The notes: generated by a model not told the origin, from the sequence alone. Shown: positions 18,557 to 27,541, counted from the stretch's first letter. The stretch is 64,000 bases of DNA from Fimbriimonadaceae bacterium (GCA_019187105.1 JABAQM010000001.1:1426001-1490000); one strand, 5' to 3'. Numbers and translations: made by a program.

Positions 18557-19446
18557 GGCTTCGACGTGGCCAGGAAGAACTGGTAGAGGTTCGAGATCAG
18601 CTTGTCGACCCGACTGCCGGCTCGTAGAAGGATGTCTTGGTTGATCGCCGCAACCGCACCATTCTTGATCGCCTTGATGGGCTTCAGCCTCGCATCGCGC
18701 AGCACGGCATCTGCTTCGGTTGGGTCCTCATCCGACATGCCGCTCGTATCGGTGGTCATCTGGTCAGGCGATGCACCCACCACGATCACGTCTGGATTCC
18801 AGGAGATCAGCGCCTCAAGGTTGGCGGTCTCAAACTTGTCCGTATCCGGACCGACCGGATCCCCGCCTGCAGCTCGGATGCAATCGGCCAGAAATCCCTT
18901 CGTACCGGAAATCATGTAGCCGTTGCCGGCCAGCAGAACCGCAACCTTGGGCCTTGGATTTGGTGGCGACGACAGCGCGACCTTGCGGGCGTTAAAAACC
19001 TTGTCGCTGTACTCCGCGATCTTCATCGGCTGGTCGATTCGGCTTCCTAGCGCATCCAAGAACAGAAGATAGCGATCAACGCTGTCGACCTCGAGTGGGA
19101 ATAGATCGACGCCCAGCGCGCGCATCTTCTCGACTTCCTGGTCGTTGTAGAGCGACGCATCATAAAAGATCAGGTCAGGCTTGAGTGACGCGATCTTCTC
19201 ATAGTTCGGCTTGACATCCCCGACCACAGCGGCAGTTTCCACGTTGCCCGGATAATTGCAGCTCGAAGTTCGTCCAACCAGGGCCCCATATGGCAAGTGG
19301 ATACCAAGCAATTCGGTGGTGCTCGGGCTCAAACTGACGACGCGCTGTGGCGGCTTTGGGTGAAGGTAACCGCCGGAATGGCGGGGAGATTCACAGCCGC
19401 AGACAAGCAAGACGGCAAAGATCCCGACCAGGAGCCGAAGGGACAT
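18553..19446 (-). CDS. BtuF/TroA-like substrate-binding lipoprotein
   Basis: A 297-residue periplasmic-binding-fold protein. The ATG at 19446 gives a signal peptide ending in the lipobox VCGC. The body begins RVVSLSPSTTELL, with SSCNYPG, KPDLIFYDASL and DVIVVGASPD, the pattern of cobalamin, haem or siderophore binding proteins. No permease or ATPase gene is adjacent; the transporter, if any, is elsewhere. It is coupled to mtnP by a TCAT (ATGA) overlap of four bases. The ligand is not deducible. Confidence 0.78.
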   Translation of the reverse strand: MSLRLLVGIFAVLLVCGCESPRHSGGYLHPKPPQRVVSLSPSTTELLGIHLPYGALVGRTSSCNYPGNVETAAVVGDVKPNYEKIASLKPDLIFYDASLYNDQEVEKMRALGVDLFPLEVDSVDRYLLFLDALGSRIDQPMKIAEYSDKVFNARKVALSSPPNPRPKVAVLLAGNGYMISGTKGFLADCIRAAGGDPVGPDTDKFETANLEALISWNPDVIVVGASPDQMTTDTSGMSDEDPTEADAVLRDARLKPIKAIKNGAVAAINQDILLRAGSRVDKLISNLYQFFLATSKP

Positions 19447-19483
19447 AGGGCAATTGTGAACTACGCCAATCGAAATCCGCCGG

Positions 19484-20422
19484 TTACCGGGTAATCCGCC
19501 ATCGTGAGATCGGCATCCAGATGGCATCGGACCGTCCGACAATCTGTTCCCGCTTGATAAGACCCCAGCCTCGGCTGTCAAAGGAGCCGTTCCGGTTATC
19601 TCCCATCATCAGGTACCAGCCCTTGGGAATTTCGACAGGCTTGGCCGCCATTAGTTCGCGGTTCACGTCCTCGGGTGTCTTGCCCAATTTCTGGGCCAAG
19701 GCATCGATCGTGTACTCGTCTGCCACCCCGATACCGAACATCCTCTGCGGGTTGGCGAGCTCGCCCTGGTACTGGACCGGAATAAACTCTCCGTTGATCT
19801 GAACGAGCTTGAAGTCCGTTGCCGGATCTGCCGCGAGTTCCTGCGTGGTCAGGTCGCGGTAAATCGGCGGTACTCGGCTTGTCATCGCCGTGTAGTGCTT
19901 GTACGACTCCTCAACCGGCTTACCATTGCGATAGAGCACTCGGTTTCGAATTTCGATCGTGTCGCCAGGCACGCCGATGAGTCGTTTGATGTAATCCGTC
20001 ATCTTCTGGCCAGGCATCAACGCCCTTTCCGGTGGCTTGAAGACGATAATGTCGCCCCGCTGCGGCTCCGTGTAGCGGTAAATCAGCTTGTTGACGATAA
20101 CGAAATCGTTCTCCCGCATCGTGGTCTGCATCGAACCACTAGGAATGTAAAAGGTCTGGAGGAAGAACGGTCGAATAACGAAGAAGACGAAGATGCCGGC
20201 ATAGATCACGGCATCGAGCAGCTCGTTTAGAAACTTGCCGAAGACGTAAGGGCCTGAACGAAGATGCCTAGGCGTGTTTTTAAGCCACGGATGCATGAGC
20301 ACACGCAAGATCGTGGCGCCCAGGACGAAGTAGAAAATGCTGGTTAGACTGGCCCTGGCGAGGGTATCGACCACGCCCATGAAGCCCGAAGGCTGCTGTG
20401 CGTGTGCGAAAGTCCAGATCAT
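19484..20422 (-). CDS. lepB: signal peptidase I
   Basis: A 312-residue membrane protease that removes signal peptides from exported proteins. Two hydrophobic segments occupy residues 25-45 and 70-90. The catalytic Ser97 lies in IPSGSMQ and Lys146 in DYIKRLIGVPGD; the family box MMGDNRNGSFDSR-GWG near the C-terminus is intact. It is about 50 residues longer than simple type I enzymes because of an insert near residues 170-240. The rplS-lepB order is the conserved bacterial one. A TAATAT box lies 9 bases before the start, overlapping the rplS stop. Confidence 0.95.
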   Translation of the reverse strand: MIWTFAHAQQPSGFMGVVDTLARASLTSIFYFVLGATILRVLMHPWLKNTPRHLRSGPYVFGKFLNELLDAVIYAGIFVFFVIRPFFLQTFYIPSGSMQTTMRENDFVIVNKLIYRYTEPQRGDIIVFKPPERALMPGQKMTDYIKRLIGVPGDTIEIRNRVLYRNGKPVEESYKHYTAMTSRVPPIYRDLTTQELAADPATDFKLVQINGEFIPVQYQGELANPQRMFGIGVADEYTIDALAQKLGKTPEDVNRELMAAKPVEIPKGWYLMMGDNRNGSFDSRGWGLIKREQIVGRSDAIWMPISRWRITR

Positions 20423-20434
20423 GCGCTAGAAATA

Positions 20435-20785
20435 TTAGCGCTTTTCGCGAATGCGCGCGTCTTTACCGACCTTGTCCCGAAGGTAATAGAGCTTGGCCCG
20501 GCGGACGCGGCCGCGTCGAAGCACCTCGAAGCCTGCCACGTTCGGCGAATGGACGGGGAAGGTTCGTTCGACTCCGACGCCGTTGCTGATCTTTCGGACG
20601 GTGACGTTCTTCGCGATGCCGCCATTGCGGACGGCCAATACCAAGCCCTCGAACGCCTGGATGCGCTCTTTGCCGGCTTCGCGTACCTTAACCTTCACGC
20701 GAACCGTGTCGCCAGGTCGCATATCGGGGACATCGGCTTTGATGCACGGTGCGGCAACGCTTTCCAAAATGGCTTGCTTGGACAT
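20435..20785 (-). CDS. rplS: 50S ribosomal protein L19
   Basis: A 116-residue ribosomal protein at the 30S-50S interface. Diagnostic segments are [48 protein letters not shown] and [19 protein letters not shown]. It lies between trmD and lepB, the classical order. An extended -10 promoter within the trmD stop and a leader hairpin precede it. Confidence 0.97.
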   Translation of the reverse strand: MSKQAILESVAAPCIKADVPDMRPGDTVRVKVKVREAGKERIQAFEGLVLAVRNGGIAKNVTVRKISNGVGVERTFPVHSPNVAGFEVLRRGRVRRAKLYYLRDKVGKDARIREKR

Positions 20786-20797
20786 GGTGAACCCTCT

Positions 20798-20836
20798 GCG
20801 ATCCCGCAGGACGGGTCGCGAGGCAAAATTATAGCA
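20798..20836 (-). promoter_or_regulatory. extended -10 promoter and leader hairpin of rplS
   Basis: On the minus strand TGCTATAAT (20836-20828) overlaps the trmD stop. Downstream, GCGA and CCCG (20798-20806) pair with CGGG and TCGC (20812-20819) around a CAGGA loop with a one-base bulge, forming a hairpin at the start of a 36-base leader. The rpsR gene has the same TGCTATAAT followed by a hairpin. Confidence 0.5.
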
Positions 20837-21539
20837 GATTCAGGTCGTCTTTGGAAAGGCGCGCCTTGGCAAAGAGGTCCGGCCTGCGTTCACGGGTTAT
20901 CTGCAGCGATATCTTGCGCTTCCACGCCGCGATCTGGCCGTGGTTTCCCGACTGGAGCGGTGCCGGCACCTCGAGGCCACGAAACTCGGCCGGTCTCGTA
21001 TATTGTGGTGCGGTGAGCAGTCCATCTTGATGGCTATCCGCCTCCAGGCTGTCCGGATCGCCCAAAACGCCCGGAATCAGTCGCGTAACCGCATCAGCGA
21101 TCACCAGTGCAGGCAGCTCGCCACCGGTCAAGACAAAGTCGCCCAGGCTCAACGTATGAGTCGCGAATAGCTCCCGTGCCCTGTCGTCGATGCCCTCATA
21201 GTGGCCGCAAACCAGAACAAGCCGGGACTTCCGCGCCAAGTCCCTGGCCAGCGACTGGCTAAACACCTCGCCCGTCGGATCCGTAAAGACGACCGCTGCA
21301 CCCGTCGGCAAGTGGAGGCTCTCGATCGCCTTTGCCACGGGTTCGACCTTGAGCAGCATCCCGGGACCACCCCCAAATGGATGGTCGTCCACGGTCCGGT
21401 GGCGATCTTCGGTGAAGTCACGTGGATTCACGGCCTTCAATGACAGCTTGCCGCTCTCGATGGCGCGATGCATGATGCTGTGGTCGAGCATCCCCAAGAC
21501 TTGCTCCGGAAAGAGCGTCACAAAATCAATCTGCAGCAT
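20829..21539 (-). CDS. trmD: tRNA (guanine-37-N1)-methyltransferase
   Basis: A 236-residue SPOUT-fold enzyme that methylates G37 of tRNAs, preventing frameshifts. It starts [14 protein letters not shown]. The deep-knot motifs [13 protein letters not shown] and [21 protein letters not shown] are intact, as is the [12 protein letters not shown] region. The ATG at 21539 is chosen by homology; it overlaps the end of the GT4 gene by 14 bases. trmD-rplS-lepB is a conserved bacterial order, though rimM and rpsP are not here. Confidence 0.97.
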   Translation of the reverse strand: MLQIDFVTLFPEQVLGMLDHSIMHRAIESGKLSLKAVNPRDFTEDRHRTVDDHPFGGGPGMLLKVEPVAKAIESLHLPTGAAVVFTDPTGEVFSQSLARDLARKSRLVLVCGHYEGIDDRARELFATHTLSLGDFVLTGGELPALVIADAVTRLIPGVLGDPDSLEADSHQDGLLTAPQYTRPAEFRGLEVPAPLQSGNHGQIAAWKRKISLQITRERRPDLFAKARLSKDDLNLL

Positions 21540-22911
21540 CGACTTCCGCCGCCAGCGCGTCGTCGGCGCTGATTCGTTCGCGAGGAGCAATGACTGCGGT
21601 TGGCCGTGCCGGCCGCGTGGCGAAGGCTCCCGTTAGCGCCTTCTCCTTCACGTTGAGTTCGCGAGCGCGCTCCTCGGCGCCAGGGGTGACCGGCCACAGG
21701 GTCTTGTCGGCCCAATAGCTATGCATGAACTCGCTCCACACCCGTTCGTAGGTCGCAATCGTCTTCGTGGCGAGCTTGGACCAATCAAAGTCCGCTTTCA
21801 GCCTGTCGCGAGCAGCTGCAACCAGCCGGTCGCTTCGCTGAGGATCGTTAAGGGTTCTCAAGATCGCCCAGGCCAGGCTGCCGGCATCTCCCGCAAAGCT
21901 CGTCGTTCCGGTCAGGTCGTGAAGAACGACCTCCTTCAGGCCTCCCGCGTCGCTGGAGACCACCGGCGCGCCGGCTGCCATGCCCTCCAGGGCGACGATT
22001 CCAAAGGGCTCATAGAGCGAGGGGAAGACGGCCACATCGGCAACCCGGTAAAGCTGGTGCAGCGACCGGTTCGCCATAAAGCCAGTAAACAGCACCTTCT
22101 CTTCGAGCCCGTACCAGCGGACGAACTTCTCAAAGCGCTCCCGATGGCCGCCGCCGACGATAAGGAATTTGGCATTGGGCTCGGAAGCGAGAATCGCACT
22201 CGCCGCATTCAGTAAGACGTGGATGCCTTTCTCGCGGACGAACCGACCGACATACATGACGATCTTTTCGTGAGGTAACGCCAGCCTCGATCGCCAGTCA
22301 GCCCGCTCCTTTTCCGACCAATCGAACTCGAATTTGGTGGGCTCCACCCCGTTGAAGATAACGTCCACCTTATCAGCGGGGCTGTGGAAGAGGCGCTGAA
22401 CCTCACCCTTCATAAATTCGGAACAGACGATAATTCGCCAGGCCTCGTATGTCAGCCAATATTCCTGCTCGTGGATGTAGCGGCTGATGTCCGAATGGAT
22501 ACCTCCGTGCCGTCCGGCTTCCGTGGCATGGATCGTCGCCACGAGCGGTAACTGGTACTCGTACTTCAGCTCTCTTGCCGAATCCAGCGAAAGCCAGTCA
22601 TGGGCGTGGAAGATCGTCGGCTGACCACCGGGCCTCCAGTCCTCGAGCAACTGCCGCACCCTTAAGTCCGTGGCCTGGTTTAGGAGCTGGATCTCATGGA
22701 CAAAGTCATTCGGCTCCTCCTCCAAGTGGACACGATGGACCACGACCCCCGATGCTTCGACCTCTTCGTCCGGAGCTTGCGGCGTCGCCTTCGTTACGAC
22801 GTGAACTTCGACGTCCTGCTTGACAAGCTGCTGGGAGAGCTCGAACACATGCGGACTGATCCCCCCGACGATCCGGGGTGGGTACTCCCAAGACAGCATG
22901 ATGACGCGCAT
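21526..22911 (-). CDS. family 4 glycosyltransferase, glycogen-synthase-like
   Basis: A 461-residue GT-B enzyme. The N-terminal domain has MLSWEYPPRIVGGISPHV and FHAHDWLS; the C-terminal domain has VMYVGRFVREKGIHVLL and the nucleotide-sugar motif FPSLYEPFGIVALEGMAAG. The GGISPHV and HAHDW-LS segments and the HSDISRYIHEQEYWLT region are close to the GT4 glycogen/maltose-1-phosphate synthase type. A different sugar polymer is possible. It heads the long leftward operon and is followed by trmD with a 14-base overlap. A TATAAT box lies 10 bases before the ATG. Confidence 0.85.
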   Translation of the reverse strand: MRVIMLSWEYPPRIVGGISPHVFELSQQLVKQDVEVHVVTKATPQAPDEEVEASGVVVHRVHLEEEPNDFVHEIQLLNQATDLRVRQLLEDWRPGGQPTIFHAHDWLSLDSARELKYEYQLPLVATIHATEAGRHGGIHSDISRYIHEQEYWLTYEAWRIIVCSEFMKGEVQRLFHSPADKVDVIFNGVEPTKFEFDWSEKERADWRSRLALPHEKIVMYVGRFVREKGIHVLLNAASAILASEPNAKFLIVGGGHRERFEKFVRWYGLEEKVLFTGFMANRSLHQLYRVADVAVFPSLYEPFGIVALEGMAAGAPVVSSDAGGLKEVVLHDLTGTTSFAGDAGSLAWAILRTLNDPQRSDRLVAAARDRLKADFDWSKLATKTIATYERVWSEFMHSYWADKTLWPVTPGAEERARELNVKEKALTGAFATRPARPTAVIAPRERISADDALAAEVDAAD

Positions 22912-22921
22912 GTGCCCTCGG

Positions 22922-22927
22922 ATTATA
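22922..22927 (-). promoter_or_regulatory. -10 box of the GT4 gene and its operon
   Basis: A perfect minus-strand TATAAT is followed by 10 bases and the ATG at 22911. No -35 box is seen. The leader would be at most a few bases, although GAGGG lies inside the spacer. Confidence 0.5.
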
Positions 22928-22997
22928 GTCGCTGGCCGATCAGCCCTCCAGAAACCTCACAAATCACCCGAAGTTTAGCGTCGAGGCGAATCAAATC

Positions 22998-24635
22998 ATG
23001 TCTGCACCCGTCATGCCAACTCCGGAATACACGTCTCTCACCTGGACCGGTGAGCGGATGATTCCCAATGCCAGCGACGTACTCACCGAGATGTACCACT
23101 GGCAGCGGTATCTCTATTTCAGACCATGGTATGTCGACGCGGCTGTCGTCGACGCCGCCAGCGGTGAAGGGTATGGCATCAACTACGCCTCCGGCTTTAC
23201 CACCAAAGCCCTTGGAATCGACATCAACGATGCTGCGGTGGACCACGGACGCCGGCGGTATCCCCATATTGAATTCGAGGTCAGTGATGTCACGAACTAC
23301 GACTACAGTGGCGCCGACCTCGTCACCAGCTTCGAAACCATCGAACACCTCGAGGATCCCAGCGCCTTCCTTCAGTCGCTGTCTCGGTGCCCTGGCGCAA
23401 TCGTGGTTTCCACACCGAACCGCGAGACCCATTCGCCAGGGAACCAGCTGGACGACAAGCCGCTTAACGAATTCCACACGGTCGAGTGGACGCCGGCCGA
23501 GTTTGCCAAGCTGGTCGGACAAAGCTTTCCCAATCGGCAGGTTCGTTTCCTGAGCCAGCAAATGGGTTGGCCGGGCACGGTCCGAGAGGGCCTCGACGAG
23601 TCAGCGATGTATACGATCGCAGTCATCGACGGACCTGAACTCCCTTCGTGGCCGAAAGTAGGGATTTCCATCCCAACCGTCGATGCCGACATGGCAGCGG
23701 ATGCCTTCCTAACCCTCAGCCGAACCTATCCAGGAGATATCGTGTTCTGCCTCGTCGTAAATGGTGTCGACGACCTCCAGAGAGCGAAGTTTGAGAAGTT
23801 GAGAGCGACCGCTCCCAAGCAGATCGAAGTCCTCTATCAGCCCCGCAACCTGGGCTACGGTGTGGGCGCCAACATCGGGCTCGATCACCTCGCCCACCGC
23901 GGCGACTGTGAGTTCCTGGCGGTCTCCAACGACGATGTCTTTGCCACCCCGGGCATGCTCTCGGAGCTCGTTTGCGGACTGATTGAACTGCAGAAATCAG
24001 GCCTGAAGCCGGGCGCCATCGGCCCCGTCAGCAATTACGTGCATGGGCCACAGCAAGTGGACCTTGGCGAGACCAGTTCCTTCGACGAGCTGCTGTTCAG
24101 GGTCGAAGGAAGGCACTCGCAGACCGCCAATTCGGTTTCCCAGACGGACATTCTCCGGGGCCTCTTTGTGCTGTTCGACCAGGATTGCCTCGCCGAGATT
24201 GGCGGTTTCGATCCCCGGTTCGGTCTCGGAAACTTCGAGGATGCCGACCACAACTTGCGATGCCAGCTTGCCGGTTACTCGCTGTGGATCGCTGACGGCG
24301 CTTTTCTCTATCACAAGGGATCGCAGACGTTCCAGAAGCTTGGCATCGATTACGAACAGTCGATGCTTCGCACGCGGGACCTTTTCTGGGAGAAGTGGGG
24401 CGTTGCCTCCGACGAGGATGCGCTCTCGCTGCGCGCGAAGCCGGAAGGCGTCCAACTATTTGTTCCCCTAACTCCGCCCACGTCGAGCGGGCCGAAGCTC
24501 ATTCTTGGCCCCCAGGAAATCGACGTTTTCAGCCAAGCAACCAACCTCGAATTCGGTGTCTGGGTGTCTCAGCAGCTGAGAGGCAAGGGAATTTCCGAGC
24601 GGGAAGCGATCGCCAAGATTCTTGACGCCGCGTAG
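22998..24635 (+). CDS. methyltransferase and GT2 glycosyltransferase fusion
   Basis: A 545-residue two-domain protein. Residues 25-215 are a SAM-dependent methyltransferase: VDAASGEGYGINYA (motif I), LGIDINDAAV, and TSFETIEHLEDP. Residues 220-480 are a family 2 glycosyltransferase: RNLGYGVGANIGLDH, VSNDDVF (the nucleotide/metal-binding acidic motif) and GGFDPRFGLGNFEDADHNLR. Such fusions occur in surface-glycan or glycoprotein assembly; the acceptor is unknown. It ends one base before the convergent gene at 24636. GAGGCG lies about 11 bases before the ATG. Confidence 0.85.
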   Translation: MSAPVMPTPEYTSLTWTGERMIPNASDVLTEMYHWQRYLYFRPWYVDAAVVDAASGEGYGINYASGFTTKALGIDINDAAVDHGRRRYPHIEFEVSDVTNYDYSGADLVTSFETIEHLEDPSAFLQSLSRCPGAIVVSTPNRETHSPGNQLDDKPLNEFHTVEWTPAEFAKLVGQSFPNRQVRFLSQQMGWPGTVREGLDESAMYTIAVIDGPELPSWPKVGISIPTVDADMAADAFLTLSRTYPGDIVFCLVVNGVDDLQRAKFEKLRATAPKQIEVLYQPRNLGYGVGANIGLDHLAHRGDCEFLAVSNDDVFATPGMLSELVCGLIELQKSGLKPGAIGPVSNYVHGPQQVDLGETSSFDELLFRVEGRHSQTANSVSQTDILRGLFVLFDQDCLAEIGGFDPRFGLGNFEDADHNLRCQLAGYSLWIADGAFLYHKGSQTFQKLGIDYEQSMLRTRDLFWEKWGVASDEDALSLRAKPEGVQLFVPLTPPTSSGPKLILGPQEIDVFSQATNLEFGVWVSQQLRGKGISEREAIAKILDAA

Positions 24636-25175
24636 CTACTTGTCTCGCTTCCGGGCGGGATTGATCGTCAAGTCCTCATCCCCTTGAAGATAGGGGCTGT
24701 ACTTGCGGGTCGGCGTGTGGGTCAGGTCGGCCACGCGAGCCAAGAAGAACCCAACCGAATCCGCAAAGTCCTCGAGCGTCATGGATTCCTCCGGGCCAAC
24801 GGCAATGGGTCCCACGGGGGATACGAAGCCGTTCGAAACCAGCTCGGCGAGCGCGCGGTTTGCAGCCTCGCTCGAAGCCTTGGCCCTGGCATCCACGGGC
24901 AGCTTTGGCGGCATAAACCGAAAGGAGGGTTTGGCAAGATCGTACAGCCGCTTAAACTCCAGAAGGAGGGAAGAACGGCTTGCCGGGGCCTTATCCTGGG
25001 TGGACGTCGCTGGGCGCTGAGCCACCGACTTGATCCGCAACACCTTTCGGATCGACTTTTCGACCCGCTCGATCACGGTCATCATCTCCGCCTGAGTGAC
25101 CGGCTCAGCCGGAGCCGCGGCCATCGCAACCGTACAGCCAACCGCAAGAAATGCTACCGATAGTCGCCGCAGCAT
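24636..25175 (-). CDS. secreted hypothetical protein, possible SLH-like repeat
   Basis: A 179-residue exported protein with a signal peptide (MLRRLSVAFLAVGCTVAMAAA). The remainder is helical and charged. The segment ALAELVSNGFVSPVG followed by MTLEDFADSVGFFLA vaguely resembles an S-layer-homology module. The ATG at 25175 overlaps the mreB stop by one base; a TTG lies one codon upstream. Coupling to murA-mreB hints at an envelope or cell-shape role, but the function is unknown. No membrane helix follows the signal peptide. Confidence 0.6.
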   Translation of the reverse strand: MLRRLSVAFLAVGCTVAMAAAPAEPVTQAEMMTVIERVEKSIRKVLRIKSVAQRPATSTQDKAPASRSSLLLEFKRLYDLAKPSFRFMPPKLPVDARAKASSEAANRALAELVSNGFVSPVGPIAVGPEESMTLEDFADSVGFFLARVADLTHTPTRKYSPYLQGDEDLTINPARKRDK

Positions 25176-26203
25176 CAAGTGGAGCTTACCGCCCCGCTGG
25201 CGCGAATTTCGTCGAGATGCTCCAAAGCACGACCAGTTCCGATCGCGACACAGTTCATTGCGTTCTCCGCGACGCGCACCGGAATGTCGGTGACGCTCTG
25301 GAGCAGTCGGTCCAGCCCCTTCAGGAGGGAGCCTCCACCGGTCAGGGTGATTCCGCGTTCGATGATATCGGCACCGAGTTCGGGCGGAGTCTCCTCAAGC
25401 ACTTGGCACAGCTTCTCGGCGATCATCCGCACGGGATCGGCGAGGGCGTCCCGAATCTCCTCGCTGCTAACCGTGATCGTCGTCGGGAGTCCGGCAACCG
25501 TATCCCGCCCTTTCACCTGCATCTGCAGCTCCTGCTGCATCGGAAATGCGGAACCGATCTTGATCTTTATCTCCTCCGCGGTGGGGTCGCCGATCGCAAG
25601 GTTGTACTTGTTCCGGATGTGGCGAATAATCGCCTCGTCCATCTTGTTTCCACCCACCCTCAGCGATTGGCTCAGCACGATACCACCGAGGCTGATTACG
25701 GCAATATCGGTCGTGCCTCCACCGATGTCGACGACCATGTTGCCCCCCGGTGACGCAATCGGAAGTCCGGCGCCGATTGCGGCAGCCATCGGCTCTTCGA
25801 TCGTCATCGCTTCGCGGGCTCCCGCACTCTTGGTGGCCTTTTCGACCGCCCGCCGTTCGACCCCGGTTACCCCGCTTGGCACACACACCAGGACCCTCGG
25901 CGCGAACAGCCTTGGCCTGGGCAGAACCTTGTTCAGGAGGAACTCGATCATCTTCAAGGTGGTCGAGTATTCCGCGATAACGCCATCCCGCAATGGCTTC
26001 GTGGCGATGATGTGGCCTGGGGTGCGGCCGAGCATCTCGTGGGCTTCGTTACCGACTGCCAGCACCTTGCCGTTCACGGTGCTTACCGCTACGACGGTCG
26101 GCTCGGCCAGTACGATTCCCTTCCCTCGCCGGTAGACGAGGGTGTTGGCCGTTCCGAGGTCGATGCCGATTTCAGGGATGAACCGAAAGGAGCTAAGTCG
26201 CAT
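25175..26203 (-). CDS. mreB: rod-shape protein MreB
   Basis: A 342-residue bacterial actin that organises lateral wall synthesis. It begins EIGIDLGTANTLVY (phosphate 1), and carries VPSGVTGVERRAV, VVDIGGGTTDIAVISL (phosphate 2) and TLTGGGSLLKGLDRLL. The start ATG at 26203 is chosen because upstream sequence lies inside murA; the overlap is 11 bases. mreC and mreD are not adjacent, which is unusual. It is probably co-transcribed with murA, linking precursor synthesis to wall placement. Confidence 0.96.
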   Translation of the reverse strand: MRLSSFRFIPEIGIDLGTANTLVYRRGKGIVLAEPTVVAVSTVNGKVLAVGNEAHEMLGRTPGHIIATKPLRDGVIAEYSTTLKMIEFLLNKVLPRPRLFAPRVLVCVPSGVTGVERRAVEKATKSAGAREAMTIEEPMAAAIGAGLPIASPGGNMVVDIGGGTTDIAVISLGGIVLSQSLRVGGNKMDEAIIRHIRNKYNLAIGDPTAEEIKIKIGSAFPMQQELQMQVKGRDTVAGLPTTITVSSEEIRDALADPVRMIAEKLCQVLEETPPELGADIIERGITLTGGGSLLKGLDRLLQSVTDIPVRVAENAMNCVAIGTGRALEHLDEIRASGAVSST

Positions 26204-27485
26204 CGGACGCCAAGCTCGCTCGTCGGTCCGCTGGCGAGGAGTGTCGCTGAATGCTGGCGCCGAGCTTTGCGAGCTTGCCTTCCAAATCTTCGTACCCGCG
26301 GTCAATGAAATGCACGTTGCTGACGACCGTCTCGCCGTCGGCGGCAAGGGCGGCAAGCACGAGGGCGGCGCCTGCTCGAAGATCGCTTGCTTCCACGTGG
26401 GCGCCGCTCAAGGTCGCCACTCCATCAATCACCGCACTTCGGCCCTCCAAGCGGATTTTTGCACCCATCCGATTAAGTTCGGGCACATGCCCAGTCCTGC
26501 TCTCGTAGATGGTCTCTTCCACGACGCTGACCCCGGACGCCATCGCCAGCAGCGCAGCCATCGGCTGCTGAATATCGGTCGGAAAACCGGGATAGGGCAT
26601 CGTTTTGACTCGGATCGAACTTAGGCGACCGTTCGCTCCAACGGTGACCCAATCGGGCCCCTCCGTTGCAACCGCTCCGGCCTCTCGAAGCTTGTTGATC
26701 AGTGCGTTCTGATGTTCCGGCACGATTCCTTTTACGGTGACCTGCCCCTGCGTCATTGCACCGGCGAGCAAATACGTGCCGGCCTGGAGCCTGTCGGCAG
26801 GAACGAGAAACTCACAACCGTGCAGCCGCTCGACACCAATGATCGTGATCGTGCTGGTGCCGGCTCCCTCGATTCTTGCGCCCATCCGATTCAGGAATTC
26901 CGCCAGCGTAACGATCTCCGGCTCGACGGCGGCGTTCTGAATTTCGGTGACCCCGTGGGCCAGGGTCGCGGTTGCCATGAGGTGCTGGGTGGCCCCTGCA
27001 CTTGGCACATCCAGGTAGATCTGAGCTCCGACGAGCTGGTCGCAGGAAGCGTAATAGCAGCCTTCTTCCAACTCGATGCGGGCCCCCATCAGGGCCAGTC
27101 CCTTGAGGTGGAGGTCTACGGGGCGTGCCCCGATCTTGCAGCCGCCCGGCGCGGGCAGCTTTGCCAATCCCGTACGGGCGAGGAGCGATCCAAGCAGATA
27201 GAACGAGGTGCGAATCGGTCGCACCATATCCTCTTCGACCTCGTTGGCGACCACATTAGAGCAGTCGATAAACAGTGAGCCTTCGCGCCAATCCACGATC
27301 GCTCCAAATCGCTCGAGGAGCTTGAGCTTGATGTGGATGTCGCTAACGGTCGGCAGGTTGTGAATAACGGTCGGGCCATCGGCCAACAGCACCGCACTCA
27401 AGATGGCGAGAGCCGCATTTTTGCTGCCGGGAACGTCGACTTCTCCCTGAAGTCGCTTGCCTCCCGTGATGCGATAAGTAGTCAT
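26193..27485 (-). CDS. murA: UDP-N-acetylglucosamine 1-carboxyvinyltransferase
   Basis: A 430-residue enzyme that transfers enolpyruvate from PEP to UDP-GlcNAc, the first committed step of peptidoglycan synthesis. Motifs are VPGSKNAAL (Lys and Asn contacts), the mobile loop APGGCKIGARPVD with catalytic Cys116 (so fosfomycin-sensitive in principle), and PGFPTDIQQP. The ATG at 27485 has AAGGACGG upstream. The gene leads the murA-mreB-hypothetical unit. A 7-bp hairpin (27525-27541) lies in its leader. Confidence 0.97.
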   Translation of the reverse strand: MTTYRITGGKRLQGEVDVPGSKNAALAILSAVLLADGPTVIHNLPTVSDIHIKLKLLERFGAIVDWREGSLFIDCSNVVANEVEEDMVRPIRTSFYLLGSLLARTGLAKLPAPGGCKIGARPVDLHLKGLALMGARIELEEGCYYASCDQLVGAQIYLDVPSAGATQHLMATATLAHGVTEIQNAAVEPEIVTLAEFLNRMGARIEGAGTSTITIIGVERLHGCEFLVPADRLQAGTYLLAGAMTQGQVTVKGIVPEHQNALINKLREAGAVATEGPDWVTVGANGRLSSIRVKTMPYPGFPTDIQQPMAALLAMASGVSVVEETIYESRTGHVPELNRMGAKIRLEGRSAVIDGVATLSGAHVEASDLRAGAALVLAALAADGETVVSNVHFIDRGYEDLEGKLAKLGASIQRHSSPADRRASLASDAT

Positions 27486-27524
27486 CGATCGGTTCCGTCC
27501 TTGGATTTTCAATCGCGTCGATAA

Positions 27525-27541
27525 CGAGGGCGTTGCCCTCG
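27525..27541 (-). promoter_or_regulatory. hairpin in the murA leader
   Basis: CGAGGGC (27525-27531) and GCCCTCG (27535-27541) are perfect inverted repeats around a three-base loop, about 40 bases before murA. There is no T-run, so it is not a terminator. It may be an operator or an mRNA structure. Confidence 0.3.

Noticed and set aside
18553-19446. A complete cobalamin ABC transporter
   Set aside because: Only the binding protein is present; no permease or ATPase gene lies near it. The ABC pair at 54259-56060 is of a different type.
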